From: F1-120-MAGs118 sp013360535
GTDB lineage: Bacteria; Planctomycetota; UBA1135; GCA-002686595
Direction of reading: 5' to 3'
NCBI GenBank assembly: GCA_026647215.1
Contig: JAPKHC010000022.1
Span: forward strand, 1-64,000
Length of the DNA stretch: 64,000 nt
Below, one piece after another: positions 16,875 through 26,542 of this stretch. Position numbers and translations under genes: made by a program. Within the stretch, counting starts at the first letter, position 1, and each line of letters starts with the position of its first letter. Under the pieces are notes generated by a model. That model was not told where the DNA came from and made no database searches. It was given only the letters and a program-made list of their open reading frames with translations.

Positions 16875-18710
16875 CTACTTCAGGACGAGCTCGGCGAACT
16901 CGCCGGTGCGCACGCGCGCCTCGAGCGGAGCCTCGTCGGGGAACGCGTAGAGCTCGAGCCGCGCCGCGCGCGAGTCGCAGAACGCGCGCAGGCGCCCCGC
17001 GGCGTCGCACTGGCCGAGCCCGAGGATTCTCGCGACTTTCTCCGGCCAGTCGCCGTGCGCCACGGCCCACGTGCCGACGAACGGCGTGCGTTGGTGGTCG
17101 ATCACGAGCGCATCGACCCAGTGCGCCTTCCGCAGCGGAATCAGCACTTCCGACGCCGAGTATCCGAGCGCCTGCAGTTCCCCGAGCGAGATGCTCGCGG
17201 TGCCGCAGCCGTCGAGCCCCTCGGCCAACACGTAGACGTCCCACTCGCCCGGCGCGAGGCCGGGAATCGTGAACGGCGCGAACAGCTCGGTTCCCTGCAC
17301 GAGCGATCCCGTGCGCCGCTCGACCGCCACGTAGTCGAACGTGCCGCTGCGAACGTCCGGCGGCAGCGCAGTTCCGTCCAGTTTCACGTGGAGCGAGTGG
17401 AGGCTTTCGAGCGTGAGCACGAGCGGCTTGTCGCCCGCCGCCGCCAGCCACGGCCCGGTGCGGAACGTCCTGTCGAACGTGGCCGTGACCTCGAAGTCGA
17501 CGCCGCGTGGCAAGGCGAGCTCGAACGTGCCGTCCCGTGCGACCTTGGTCTCCGCTGCCGCGAGCGTGCGCTCGGGCAACCCCGGTGCGCGCGCGACGAC
17601 CCGCGCGCCTTCCGCCGCGCGCCCCGTGTCGAACAGCACCGTGCCGAACAAGCGGTCCTCGAGTTCGAGCGGCCGCAACTTGACTTCGTGATCGACCTGG
17701 CCGCTCGCGACTTCGAGCGAGCCCCACACGGGCGCAAAACCCGGCGCGATCACGTCGTACTCGAGGCCACCGAAGGCCACGGCGAACTCCGCGAGGCCCT
17801 CGACGTCGGTCCTGCCATCGCGCTCGAGCGTCGCCGACGCCTGCCCCGCGACATGGAGGCGCACCGGCGCGTCGCTCACCGCCTGACCGAATTCGTTGCG
17901 CACGAGCAGCCGCAGGCGCGCGACGTCAAACGGCAGGCGCGCCCCGGCCGGCGACTCGAGCTCGGCGCGGCTCACCGCCCGCGTCCCGACCGCGATCACG
18001 CCCTCTCGGCCGCGCAGCTCGAGCTCGGCGACCAGCGTTTCCGTGTCGCTGCGCAGGATCCCGGCGATCTCGAAGTAGCCGATGCCGTCGCACAGCGCGC
18101 CGCCCACCTGGCGGCCTTCCTTCGCCGCACGCCAGGCCGGTTCGAACAACCGGACCGTCAGTGCCTCCGTCGTGCGCGGCCACGAGCATTCGACCATGCC
18201 GCGCCAGCGCCGGCTCTCGGAGAGCAGGATCACGACCTGCGGCTCGAGCCTCAGCGCGCCCTCGAAGCGCACGTCGCCCGCTTCATCGCGCACACGTGCC
18301 CACGCCGCCGTTCCGATGCCCAGATCCTTCGTCGGCAGTTCGATCTCGAACGTTCCCGCCACGTTCGTCATCGCCGCGAACGCGCTCTCCGGCTCGCGCC
18401 TGCGCCAGATCTCGACCCGCGCGTTCGGTTCGGCGCTGTTCGTCGAAACCACCGTCCCCCGCAGCGTCCACGTCGCCTCCGCTGCCCGCACCACCGGCGC
18501 CGGCTCGACTTCGTCCTCCACTGCCACCGGCTGCTCCGCTTCTTCCGCCTCGGGCTGCGGCGTCGGATCGACCACGCTCTCCGGCAACTCCAGCCGGCCC
18601 TCCGGCAGCGGCTCGAGCCGCACCGGCTCCCGCCGCAGCGCCCCGCTCACGAACCACCCCACGAGCGCGAGCGCTCCGATCACGGCCGCGAGCAAGACCA
18701 TCCTCTTCAT
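16875..18710 (-). CDS. Membrane-anchored carboxypeptidase-regulatory-like repeat protein
   Basis: A protein of about 611 residues. It starts with a basic n-region and one hydrophobic helix (about residues 4-20), followed by an Arg/Pro/Glu-rich linker and many beta-sandwich repeats with patterns such as F-E-I-x-x and L-x-G-T-V. It resembles the proteins at 5593 and 45018 in architecture. No catalytic motif is visible. The frame is open for 25 residues further upstream, but the basic-hydrophobic signal begins at the Met encoded at 18710, so I use that start. It ends 4 nt from the convergent transglutaminase-esterase gene. Confidence 0.7.
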   Translation of the reverse strand: MKRMVLLAAVIGALALVGWFVSGALRREPVRLEPLPEGRLELPESVVDPTPQPEAEEAEQPVAVEDEVEPAPVVRAAEATWTLRGTVVSTNSAEPNARVEIWRRREPESAFAAMTNVAGTFEIELPTKDLGIGTAAWARVRDEAGDVRFEGALRLEPQVVILLSESRRWRGMVECSWPRTTEALTVRLFEPAWRAAKEGRQVGGALCDGIGYFEIAGILRSDTETLVAELELRGREGVIAVGTRAVSRAELESPAGARLPFDVARLRLLVRNEFGQAVSDAPVRLHVAGQASATLERDGRTDVEGLAEFAVAFGGLEYDVIAPGFAPVWGSLEVASGQVDHEVKLRPLELEDRLFGTVLFDTGRAAEGARVVARAPGLPERTLAAAETKVARDGTFELALPRGVDFEVTATFDRTFRTGPWLAAAGDKPLVLTLESLHSLHVKLDGTALPPDVRSGTFDYVAVERRTGSLVQGTELFAPFTIPGLAPGEWDVYVLAEGLDGCGTASISLGELQALGYSASEVLIPLRKAHWVDALVIDHQRTPFVGTWAVAHGDWPEKVARILGLGQCDAAGRLRAFCDSRAARLELYAFPDEAPLEARVRTGEFAELVLK

Positions 18711-18821
18711 CGTTCGGCGGGGGCTGCCGCTCTCTCCGACGCCCCGCGCGCCCGAATCCTCCCGAGTACCCGCGCCGATTTCCATCTCGGCCCTCGTGGG
18801 CCTCGCGCCGATGCCGCGGCT

Positions 18822-21065
18822 TCAGCGCGGTTTCGCCGCGAGGTACTGCACCGGCCAGTCGGGGTCGTCGAAGCCGTACTTCGAGCCGGCGTGCAGCGTG
18901 AGGTAGGGGTCGGAGAGGTGCGCGCGGGCGATGGCGACGAGGTCGGCGCGGCCGGCGGCGATGGCGGAGTTGGCGTGGTCGGGGGAAAGGAAGCCGCCGA
19001 CGGACAGGACGGGGATTCCGACTTCGTGGCGGATCGTGTCGGCGAGGCCGAGCTGGTACATGCGGCCGTATTCGGGGCGCGAGAGCGGCGTGTTGCCGGC
19101 CGAGGAGACGTCGATCAGGTCGATGCCGCGCGCCTTGAGCTCGCGGGCGACGACCACGGCCTCGGCGAGCGTGAAGCCGCCTTCGTCATCGAGCCAGTCC
19201 GTCGCGGAGAGGCGCACGGCGAGGGGCTTGTGGGAAGGCCAGGCCTTGCGAGCGTGCTCCGCGACCTCGAGCGGGAAGCGCATGCGGTTGGCGAGGCTGC
19301 CGCCGTAGTCGTCGGTGCGGCGGTTGGAGAGCGGTGAGAGGAAGCTCGAGAGCAGGTAGCCGTGCGCCATGTGGAGCTCGGCGAGGTCGAAGCCGGCGCG
19401 GTCGGCGCGGCGCAGGCTGTCGGCGAAAGCGTCGCGGACGCGCTCCATGTCGGAGCGGTCCATGGCCTTCGGCGCGGGCCACTTGGGGCCAAAGGGATCG
19501 GCGGAGGGGCCGAGCGTCGGCCACGCGCGAGCGTCGTCGAGCGGCGCGTCACCGGACCACGGCGCGAGGCACGAGCCCTTGCGACCGGCGTGCGCGATCT
19601 GGATGCCGATGCGCGCGGCGGTGTGCGTGTGCACGAACTCGACGATGCGCCGCCACGCCTGCTCCTGCGGATCGTTCCACAGGCCGGCGCAGCCGTGCGT
19701 GATGCGGCCTTCGGGCGAGACGTTGGTCATCTCGGCGATCACGAGGCCCGCTCCGCCGACGGCGCGGCTGCCCAGATGCACGAGGTGCCAGTCGTTCGGC
19801 ACGCCGTGCACGGCGGTGTACTGGCACATCGGCGAGACGACGACGCGGTTGCGCAGGCGCAGGTCGCGCAGCTGGAACGGCGTGAACATCGGCTCCGGCG
19901 CACGCGCTCCCTCGGCGACGCGCACTCCGGCCTTGCGCGCGAATTCCTCGCGCGTGCGGTCGATCAGCGCCGGGTCGCGCACGGCGAGGTTGTCCCACGT
20001 GATGCGCCGCGAGCGCGTCATCAGGTTGAACGTGAACTCGACCGGATCCTGCCGGATGTAGCGCGCGCATTCCTCGAACCACTGCTGGCTCGTGCGCGCG
20101 ACGCGCTGCAGCTTGGCCACGTCGATGCGGCGCGAGCTCTCGTAGGCGGCGAGCACCTTGGGCACGCTGGCCAGCCCGTGCGCGCGGAAGGCCTCGTGGA
20201 GCGCGATCGCGTCCTCCATCGCGAGCTTGGTGCCCGAGCCGATCGAGAAGTGCGCGGTGTGCACCGCGTCGCCCATCAGCACGACGTTGCCGTGGCTCCA
20301 GTTCTCGCAGCGAATCTCGGGGAAAATGCGCCACAGCGAGCGGTTGGCGAGCAACGGATGGCCGTCGAGCACGTCGGCGAACAGCTCGCGGAAGTAGGCG
20401 CAGGTCTGCTCTTCCGTCGCGTGCTCGAACCCCGCGCGCTTCCACACGTCCTCGTGGCACTCGACGATGAAGGTCGAGAGGCCCTTCTCGAACGGATAGG
20501 CGTGGATCTGCCACAGGCCGTGCTGGTTCTCGCGGAACAGGAACGTGAAGGCGGAGAGCTCCTTCGTCGTGCCGAGCCACGCGAAGCGGCACTTGCCCCA
20601 GCGGATCTGCGGGCGGAAGTGCTGCTCGTGGCGCTTGCGGATCAGGCTGTTGACGCCGTCGCAGGCGAGGATCAGGTCGGCGGGCCCGACCTCGCGCTCG
20701 TCGAGGATCTCCTTCTGGAAGTGGAGCCGCGCGCCGAGGTCGCTCGCGCGCTTCTGCAGGATCTGGAGCAGGCGCTTGCGCGACATGCCGCAGAAGCCGT
20801 GGCCGGTCGAGCGCACCCACTGGCCGCCGATCTGCGTGTCGATGTCGCCCCAGTAGCGGAACTCCGACGTGATCGCCGCGTAGCTCTCGGGGTCGGCCTT
20901 CTCGAAGTTGCCGAGCGTCTCGTCGGAGAACACCACGCCCCAGCCGAAGGTGTCGTCGGCCTTGTTGCGCTCGTAGATGTCGACCTCGACCGCGGGGAAC
21001 GACTTCTTCAGCAGGATCGAGAAGTACAGGCCCGCCGGGCCTCCGCCGATGCACGCGATTCGCAT
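18822..21065 (-). CDS. Bifunctional aromatic-CoA monooxygenase/old-yellow-enzyme reductase (2-aminobenzoyl-CoA or salicylyl-CoA type)
   Basis: A 747-residue fusion. The N-terminal part (about 1-380) is a class A flavin monooxygenase: FAD motif IACIGGGPAGLYF, a middle ACDGVNS and the second FAD motif GDAVHTAHFSIGSG. The C-terminal part (about 385-745) is an old-yellow-enzyme FMN domain: NRVVVSPMCQY, IQIAHAGRKGS, HMAHGYLLSSFLSP, and the phosphate-binding region near LSVGGFLSP. This order is that of 2-aminobenzoyl-CoA monooxygenase/reductase and of proteins annotated as bifunctional salicylyl-CoA 5-hydroxylase/oxidoreductase. It would hydroxylate and reduce the aromatic ring of a CoA ester. The start at 21065 begins the FAD motif and has a TATCCT box upstream (21078 down to 21073). 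Confidence 0.9.
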   Translation of the reverse strand: MRIACIGGGPAGLYFSILLKKSFPAVEVDIYERNKADDTFGWGVVFSDETLGNFEKADPESYAAITSEFRYWGDIDTQIGGQWVRSTGHGFCGMSRKRLLQILQKRASDLGARLHFQKEILDEREVGPADLILACDGVNSLIRKRHEQHFRPQIRWGKCRFAWLGTTKELSAFTFLFRENQHGLWQIHAYPFEKGLSTFIVECHEDVWKRAGFEHATEEQTCAYFRELFADVLDGHPLLANRSLWRIFPEIRCENWSHGNVVLMGDAVHTAHFSIGSGTKLAMEDAIALHEAFRAHGLASVPKVLAAYESSRRIDVAKLQRVARTSQQWFEECARYIRQDPVEFTFNLMTRSRRITWDNLAVRDPALIDRTREEFARKAGVRVAEGARAPEPMFTPFQLRDLRLRNRVVVSPMCQYTAVHGVPNDWHLVHLGSRAVGGAGLVIAEMTNVSPEGRITHGCAGLWNDPQEQAWRRIVEFVHTHTAARIGIQIAHAGRKGSCLAPWSGDAPLDDARAWPTLGPSADPFGPKWPAPKAMDRSDMERVRDAFADSLRRADRAGFDLAELHMAHGYLLSSFLSPLSNRRTDDYGGSLANRMRFPLEVAEHARKAWPSHKPLAVRLSATDWLDDEGGFTLAEAVVVARELKARGIDLIDVSSAGNTPLSRPEYGRMYQLGLADTIRHEVGIPVLSVGGFLSPDHANSAIAAGRADLVAIARAHLSDPYLTLHAGSKYGFDDPDWPVQYLAAKPR

Positions 21066-21072
21066 CCGGCGA

Positions 21073-21116
21073 AGGATAGCGGGGCCAAGGCGAGCGGCCC
21101 TACGAACTGGTACCCT
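21073..21116. promoter_or_regulatory. Divergent promoter boxes between monooxygenase and creatininase genes
   Basis: On the minus strand TATCCT (21078 down to 21073) lies 7 nt before the monooxygenase ATG; on the plus strand TACCCT (21111-21116) lies 10 nt before ATG 21127. The gap of 61 nt implies shared control of both directions. Confidence 0.4.
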
Positions 21117-21126
21117 CTGCGCCCTC

Positions 21127-21885
21127 ATGGACCTCGCCAAGCTCACCTGGCCGGAGGCGGCGGCCGTGCTCGGCCCCGACTGCGTCGCGCTCCTGCCCGT
21201 CGGCTGCACGGAGCCCCACGGCCCGCACCTGCCGCTCGACACCGACGTCACGATCGCGCTGGCGCAGGCGCGACGGGCGGCGGAATTGCTCGCGGAAGAG
21301 CGCATCCACGCGGTCGTGCTGCCGCCGGTCAACTACGGCGTGACGCGCTTCACCGACGGTTTCGCCGGGCGCATCTCGATCCAGCCGGCGACCCTGTGGT
21401 CGATCGTCGAGGACATCGTCGAAGGGCTCGAGGCCGGGGGCGTGCGGCGCGTCGTGGTCGTCAACGGCCATCTCGAGCCCGCGCACGTCGAGGTCCTGCG
21501 CGGCGTCGCGCTCGACCGGCCGGAGATCACGCGTGACCACGCGCGGATCGTGCTGGTCGACGTCACACGGCGCCGCATCGCGCAGACCTTGGGCGAGGCG
21601 TTCCTCAAGGGCGACCATGCGGGTCGTTACGAGACGAGCCTCGTGCTCGCGGCCGACCCCGCCGCCGTGCGCGAGGAAGTGCGCGCGGGCCTGCCGCCGG
21701 TCGAGGTCGACCTGGTGGGGGAGATCCAGCGCGGGGCGCTGCACTTCGTCGACATCGGCATCGATCAGGCCTACTGCGGCGATCCGGCGCACGCGAGCGC
21801 GGAAGAAGGCCGCACGACGGTCGAGCGGCTCGCCGAAGCCGTGACCGGAGCCGTGCGCGAGGCCTGGCCGGAGCTCTTCGCGTGA
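21127..21885 (+). CDS. Creatininase-family amidohydrolase
   Basis: A 252-residue metal-dependent hydrolase. The N-terminal motif VGCTEPHGPHLPLDTD carries the Glu, His and Asp that bind the metals in creatininase, followed by VVNGHLEP and HAGRYETS with the further His and Glu ligands. The family hydrolyses cyclic amides, formamides or similar C-N bonds. It is transcribed divergently from the monooxygenase fusion and coupled to a thioesterase, so it may act on an amino-cyclohexene or enamide-like intermediate of anthranilate breakdown; that is inference. It could instead be a pterin- or flavin-related formamide hydrolase. A TACCCT box at 21111-21116 precedes ATG 21127. Confidence 0.85.
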   Translation: MDLAKLTWPEAAAVLGPDCVALLPVGCTEPHGPHLPLDTDVTIALAQARRAAELLAEERIHAVVLPPVNYGVTRFTDGFAGRISIQPATLWSIVEDIVEGLEAGGVRRVVVVNGHLEPAHVEVLRGVALDRPEITRDHARIVLVDVTRRRIAQTLGEAFLKGDHAGRYETSLVLAADPAAVREEVRAGLPPVEVDLVGEIQRGALHFVDIGIDQAYCGDPAHASAEEGRTTVERLAEAVTGAVREAWPELFA

Positions 21886-22304
21886 AGAGCTACGAGCACG
21901 AGCTGCACGTGCGCTTCGGCGACGTGGACGCGGCCGGAATCGCCTATTTCCCGCGCATTTACGGGTACCTGCACGAGGTGTTCGAGTCGCTCTGGGAGCG
22001 CCACTGCGGCGTGCGCTACGACGAGCTGATCTCGCGCCGGCGCATCGGGTTCCCGCTCGTGCACAGCGAAGTCGACTTCCGTTCGCCACTGCGCTTCGGC
22101 GACCGGCCGGTCGCGCGCGTCACGTGCACGAAGCTCGGCGGCTCGTCCTTCGAGCTGCGCTACCGCATTGCCATCGGCTCGACCGTGTGTGTCGATGCCC
22201 GCCACGTCACCGCCTGCGTCGAGCTCGACACGCTGCGACCGCTGCGGCTGCCCGACGAGTTTCGCGCCAGGTTCCAGGAGATCTTCGAGGAGAGCGCCGC
22301 GTGA
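21882..22304 (+). CDS. 4-Hydroxybenzoyl-CoA thioesterase family protein
   Basis: A 140-residue hot-dog-fold thioesterase. The signature VRFGDVDAAGIAYFPR contains the Asp used by Pseudomonas-type 4-hydroxybenzoyl-CoA thioesterase. Starts with GTG 21882 overlapping the creatininase-family stop (GTGA) and itself overlaps metF by another GTGA. In this context it may release a free acid from a pathway intermediate or salvage trapped CoA. Substrate specificity cannot be judged from sequence. Confidence 0.88.
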   Translation: MKSYEHELHVRFGDVDAAGIAYFPRIYGYLHEVFESLWERHCGVRYDELISRRRIGFPLVHSEVDFRSPLRFGDRPVARVTCTKLGGSSFELRYRIAIGSTVCVDARHVTACVELDTLRPLRLPDEFRARFQEIFEESAA

Positions 22305-23170
22305 GGATCAGCGAGATGCACGGCCGGGGAAAGCCGGTCTTCAGCTTCGAGTTCTTTCCGCCGAAGTCGGACGAGCACGTCGCCCCGTTGCTCAAGACCA
22401 TCGCCGAGCTGAAGTCGGCGCTGGAACCCAACTTCGTCTCCGTCACCAACGGCGCGGGCGGCTCGACGCGCGCGCGCACGCTGCAGACGGTGAGCCGCGT
22501 GCAGCTCGAGCTCGGCCTGACGGCGATGGCGCACCTGACTTGCTCCGGCGTGACGCAGGACGACCTGTGCAACGAGATCGGCAACCTGCTCGGTCAGGGC
22601 ATCGAGAACATCCTCGCGCTGCGCGGCGACCCGCCGAAGGGCGACGGTGCCTTCAAGCCCGTCGCGGGCGGCTTCGCGCACGCCAGCGACCTGATCGAGT
22701 ACCTCGACAGCAACTACCAGGTCGACATCGGCGCCGCCTGCTACCCCGAGGGGCACGTCGAGAGCTCGAACCGCGACGACGACCTGCGCTTCACCAAGCT
22801 CAAGGTCGATTCGGGCGCCCTGTTCCTCGTGACGCAGCTCTTCTTCGACAACCGCGACTACTTCGCCTTCGTCGAGCGCGCCCGCAACGCGCGCATCCGC
22901 GTCCCGATCGTGCCCGGGATCATGCCGATCACCAACGTCGCGCAGGTCGAGCGCTTCACGAAGATGTGCGGCGCGAAGATCCCGGCCGAGCTGGCCGAGC
23001 GGCTGCGCTCCGCCCAGGACGACCCGGCGGCCGTGATGGCGATCGGGATCGAGCACGCGGTGCTGCAGTGCCGCACGCTGCTCGAGGGCGGCGCCCCGGG
23101 CCTGCACTTCTACACGCTCAACAAGAGCTTCGCGACGCGCTCGGTGCTCGCCGCAGTGCGCCGCGTCTGA
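22301..23170 (+). CDS. metF: 5,10-methylenetetrahydrofolate reductase
   Basis: A 289-residue flavoprotein that reduces 5,10-methylene-THF to 5-methyl-THF for methionine synthesis. Motifs seen in order: FSFEFFPPKSDE with the catalytic Glu, FVSVTNGAGG, LALRGDPPKG, DIGAACYPEGH, VTQLFFDN, VPIVPGIMPI and LHFYTLNKS. GTG 22301 overlaps the thioesterase stop, which keeps the run of coupled genes; an internal ATG at 22316 is an alternative start. Being coupled to aromatic-CoA genes is unusual for metF. Strong hairpins directly follow the stop, so it probably ends the operon. Confidence 0.93.
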   Translation: MRISEMHGRGKPVFSFEFFPPKSDEHVAPLLKTIAELKSALEPNFVSVTNGAGGSTRARTLQTVSRVQLELGLTAMAHLTCSGVTQDDLCNEIGNLLGQGIENILALRGDPPKGDGAFKPVAGGFAHASDLIEYLDSNYQVDIGAACYPEGHVESSNRDDDLRFTKLKVDSGALFLVTQLFFDNRDYFAFVERARNARIRVPIVPGIMPITNVAQVERFTKMCGAKIPAELAERLRSAQDDPAAVMAIGIEHAVLQCRTLLEGGAPGLHFYTLNKSFATRSVLAAVRRV

Positions 23171-23171
23171 G

Positions 23172-23203
23172 CCGTGGACGGGGAGCCGTTGGAGCTCCCA
23201 CGG
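23172..23203 (+). terminator. Hairpin after metF
   Basis: Right after the metF stop, GGGAGC (23181-23186) pairs with GCTCCC (23194-23199), and outer CCGT (23172-23175) pairs with ACGG (23200-23203) across a bulge. There is no T-run, so it may be a weak intrinsic terminator or an mRNA 3'-end stabiliser. Confidence 0.45.
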
Positions 23204-23205
23204 AC

Positions 23206-23221
23206 CGGGCGCTCTCGCCCG
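23206..23221. repeat. Short perfect hairpin in the metF-protease gap
   Basis: CGGGCG and CGCCCG flank a CTCT loop, a perfect 6-bp stem. With the preceding hairpin it is the only clear structure in the 352-nt gap between metF and the protease gene (23171-23522). The remaining sequence has repeated CTTCCG words near 23239-23279 and no coding potential that I trust. Confidence 0.4.
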
Positions 23222-23522
23222 TAAGGTCTCGGAGGGGCTTCCGTTTTGCCGGCGCTCGAACTTCCGGAAGGAACTTCCGCGGCGCCAGAGCCGGGGCGGA
23301 ACGGCCCGTTCCCGGCGGGGTTGGAAGGAGTGTGCATTCGGGGGTGGGCCACCGGCCCGAACTCCCGAATCCGCGTAGAGTTGGGAACCCACCCGGAGGC
23401 TCGGCGCGTCCTAGGACGCTGGCGGGCCGCCTGTCCGGGTGGCCCGACGCCGTCCGGTTCCCCCTGGCGCCGGCCGTTCTCCCCGAAGCTGACATCCCCG
23501 ACTCCCCGGAGTGACTCCATCC

Positions 23523-26500
23523 ATGCAGAAGCGCTATCTGGCTTCCTTCATCGCCCTGGCCGGCGTTCCGTTCGGCCTCGCGCACGCCCAGCAGGCTCCC
23601 AGCACCCAGGCCGCCCTCACGCAGTGGCAGGCCGAGTACGGCTCGAACTGGCAGATCGACCTCGATGAGGGCACCGGTCGCGCCGAGTTCCTGTTCGGTG
23701 GCAAGGTCGCGGCGACCTTCGAGCCCCTGAGCGAGGCCGACTGGTTCACGCTCGCCCGCCAGGCGCTCGCGACCGCGCAGAACCTGCACGGCATCGAGCA
23801 GTCGACGCTGGTCGAGGAGAGCACGCAGTTCCTCCCGCTCGGCATGGTCGGCTCGAGCGACAAGCTGACGGTCAAGTTCCGCCAGTCGGTCGGCGGCGTG
23901 CCGGTCGAAGGCGGCTTCGTCAACGTGCTGTTCAGCGCGCGGGGCGAGCTGCTCTCGATCCAGACGCGCGCCCTGCCGGGCATCGCCGGGCTCGACACCC
24001 TGTCGACGCTCGTCGCGGACGAGGCCGCGCTGCGCGGCGTCGCGCAGTTCCAGCTCGACAAGGGCGTCGTCGGCGCCGTCAGCGAGGAGCCGCGTCTGGT
24101 GATCGCGCAGGTCGACTCGGCCGAGGCGCGCACGGCGAAGCTCGCCTGGCGCGTGACGGTGATGTACCTGCCCGCGGACATGGAGCCGCTCGGCATCACC
24201 TACTTCCTCGACGCCAAGACGGGTGCGGTCGTCGCCACGGAAGAGGCGATCCACTACTTCGACGTCGGCGGCACGGTCTACACGATGGCGACGCCGGGGA
24301 CCAACCCCGACACCGCCTCGAACGTCGAGACGCAGCAGGCGATGCGCTACGCGCGCGTGCAGAGCTCGGCCGGCACGACCTTCACCGACGCCAACGGCTT
24401 CTTCAACTACGTCGGCGCCGCGGCGGCGCTCAACTGCACGTTCAACTACACGGGCACGTACAACCAGGTCAACAACTCGCCCGGTGGCGCCTACAGCCTC
24501 GTGCAGTCGGTCCCGGTCGGCACGGGCAACACGATCGTGCTCAACCCCGCCTCGGGCGCGCTCGAGACGGCGCAGGCGAACATCCCAGCGCGACTGGGTC
24601 CGCTCGGTCAACCCGCTCGACAGCAAGGCCGACTTCGTCCACACGGCCAACGCCAACATCAGCTCGACCTGCAACGCGTTCTTCAACGGCTCGTCGATCA
24701 ACTTCTACCAGGCCGGCGGCGGCTGCGTGAACACGGCCTACTCGACCGTCGTCGCGCACGAGGACGGCCACTGGCTCAACGTCATCTACGGCACCGGCAA
24801 CGGCAGCGACGGGATGGGCGAGGGCAACGCGGACATCTGGGCCATGTACATCTGGGAGAACCCGGTCGTCGGCGCCCAGTTCAGCGGCTCGAGCGCGATC
24901 CGCACCGGCCTCAACACGCGCCAGTTCTGCGGGGACTCGAACCCCGGTTGCTACGGCGGCGTGCACGCCGACGGCGAGGTCTGGATGGGCGCCGCCTGGA
25001 AGGTGCGCGCGAACCTCAAGACGGCGCTCGGCAACGGGCCCGGCGCGGCGGTCGCCAACGCGCTCTTCCTCGGCTGGATGAACAGCTACAACCAGACGCA
25101 GATCCGCAGCGTCATCGAGACCCAGTGGCTGACGCTCGATGACAACGACGGCAACATCGCCAACGGCACGCCGCACTACTCGCAGATCGACGCCGGCTTC
25201 CGCGCCCAGGGCTTCCCGGGGTACACGCTGATCCCGCTCTCGTTCACGAACGTGACCGACCTGCCGGACACGACCAACCAGGCCGGTCCGTACACGGTCA
25301 ACGCGACGATCACGTCGAACTTCGGCTCGTCGGTCGCGTCCGCGACGGTCTTCTACCGGATCGGCTCGGCCGGCGCGTTCACGGCGCTGCCGATGAGCGC
25401 CGGCGCCGGCAACACGTACTCGGCCAACATCCCCGGCCAGATCGCGCCGAAGGTGGTCCAGTACTACGTGTCGGGCACCGACGCGCTCGGCAACTCCCTG
25501 ACCTTCCCGCTCAACGCTCCCGCCCAGGGCGTGCTCGACTTCCAGGTCGGCGCCCAGGTGGTCGTGTTCTGCGACAACTTCGACACCGACCAGGGCTGGG
25601 CGGTCGCCAACACGTCGCTCACCTCGGGTGCGTGGACGCGCGGCGCCCCGATCGGCACGACGCAGAGCGGCGCGCAGGCCCAGCCCGGCACGGACAACCC
25701 GGCCGGCACGGGCACGCAGTGCCAGTTCACGGGCCAGGGCACCGCGGGCAGCACGAACGTCGGCGAGGCCGACGTCGACGGCGGCCCGACGGTCCTGACC
25801 TCGCCGGCCTTCGACGTGTCGAGCGGCATCGCGCAGATCTCGTTCGCCTACTGGTTCTACAACGACGACGGTGACGCCGACTACCTCAAGGTCGAGCTCG
25901 CCTCGAACGCGGCCGGCACGAACTGGGTCACGGTGCGCAACTTCACCGACATCCAGGGCGGCTGGCGCTACGACACGATCGACATCGGCTCCTTCGTGAC
26001 GCCGACCGCGACGGTGCGCGTGCGCTTCTCGTGCTCGGACAACCCCAACAACTCGGTGACCGAAGCGGCGATCGACGACGTGTGCGTCACGACGCTCGGC
26101 CCCATCGGCTGCCAGGGCAACGTCGCGACCTACTGCACGGGCAAGCTCAACAGCCTGTTCTGCCTGCCCGCGATCAGCTTCGAGGGCATCCCGAGCGCGT
26201 CGGCAAACCTGCCGTTCACGATCGGCGCGACGAGCGTGCTCAACAACCGCACGGGTCTCCTCTACTACGGCTACGCCACGAAGAACTCGCCGTTCCAGGG
26301 TGGCACGCTGTGCGTCGAGAGCCCGCTGCGCCGCACGCCGGTCCAGAACACCGGCGGCGCCGCGAGCGGCAACAGCTGCACCGGCACGATGACGTTCGAC
26401 ATGAACGCGCACATCCAGTCCGGTGTCGACTCGCTCCTGATCCCGGGCCAGTTCGCCTGCGCCCAGTACTACTACCGCGACCCGGCGGACAGCTTCACGA

Positions 26501-26541
26501 CCGGCCTCACCAACGCGGTTTCGTTCACGATCTGCCCCTGA
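23523..26541 (+). CDS. Secreted HExGH zinc metalloprotease with C-terminal Cys domain, interrupted by a frameshift
   Basis: One gene read in two frames. Frame A (23523 to about 24590) encodes a signal peptide and a propeptide-like region. Frame B (about 24590-26541) carries the zinc motif VVAHEDGHWLN, then MGEGNADIWA with the likely third ligand, a beta domain, a jelly-roll-like region, and the shared C-terminal domain (YCTGKLNSLFC, LLYYGYA, FQGGTLCV, QYYYRDP, ending FTICP). The last trustworthy residues in frame A are AQANIP and the first in frame B WVRSVNP, so the shift lies at 24588-24597. Both halves are otherwise intact, so a sequencing error or a very recent mutation is likelier than an old pseudogene. 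An ATG at 23523 starts the signal peptide; GGAG at 23508-23511 may be its ribosome-binding site. Confidence 0.8.
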
Positions 26542-26542
26542 T

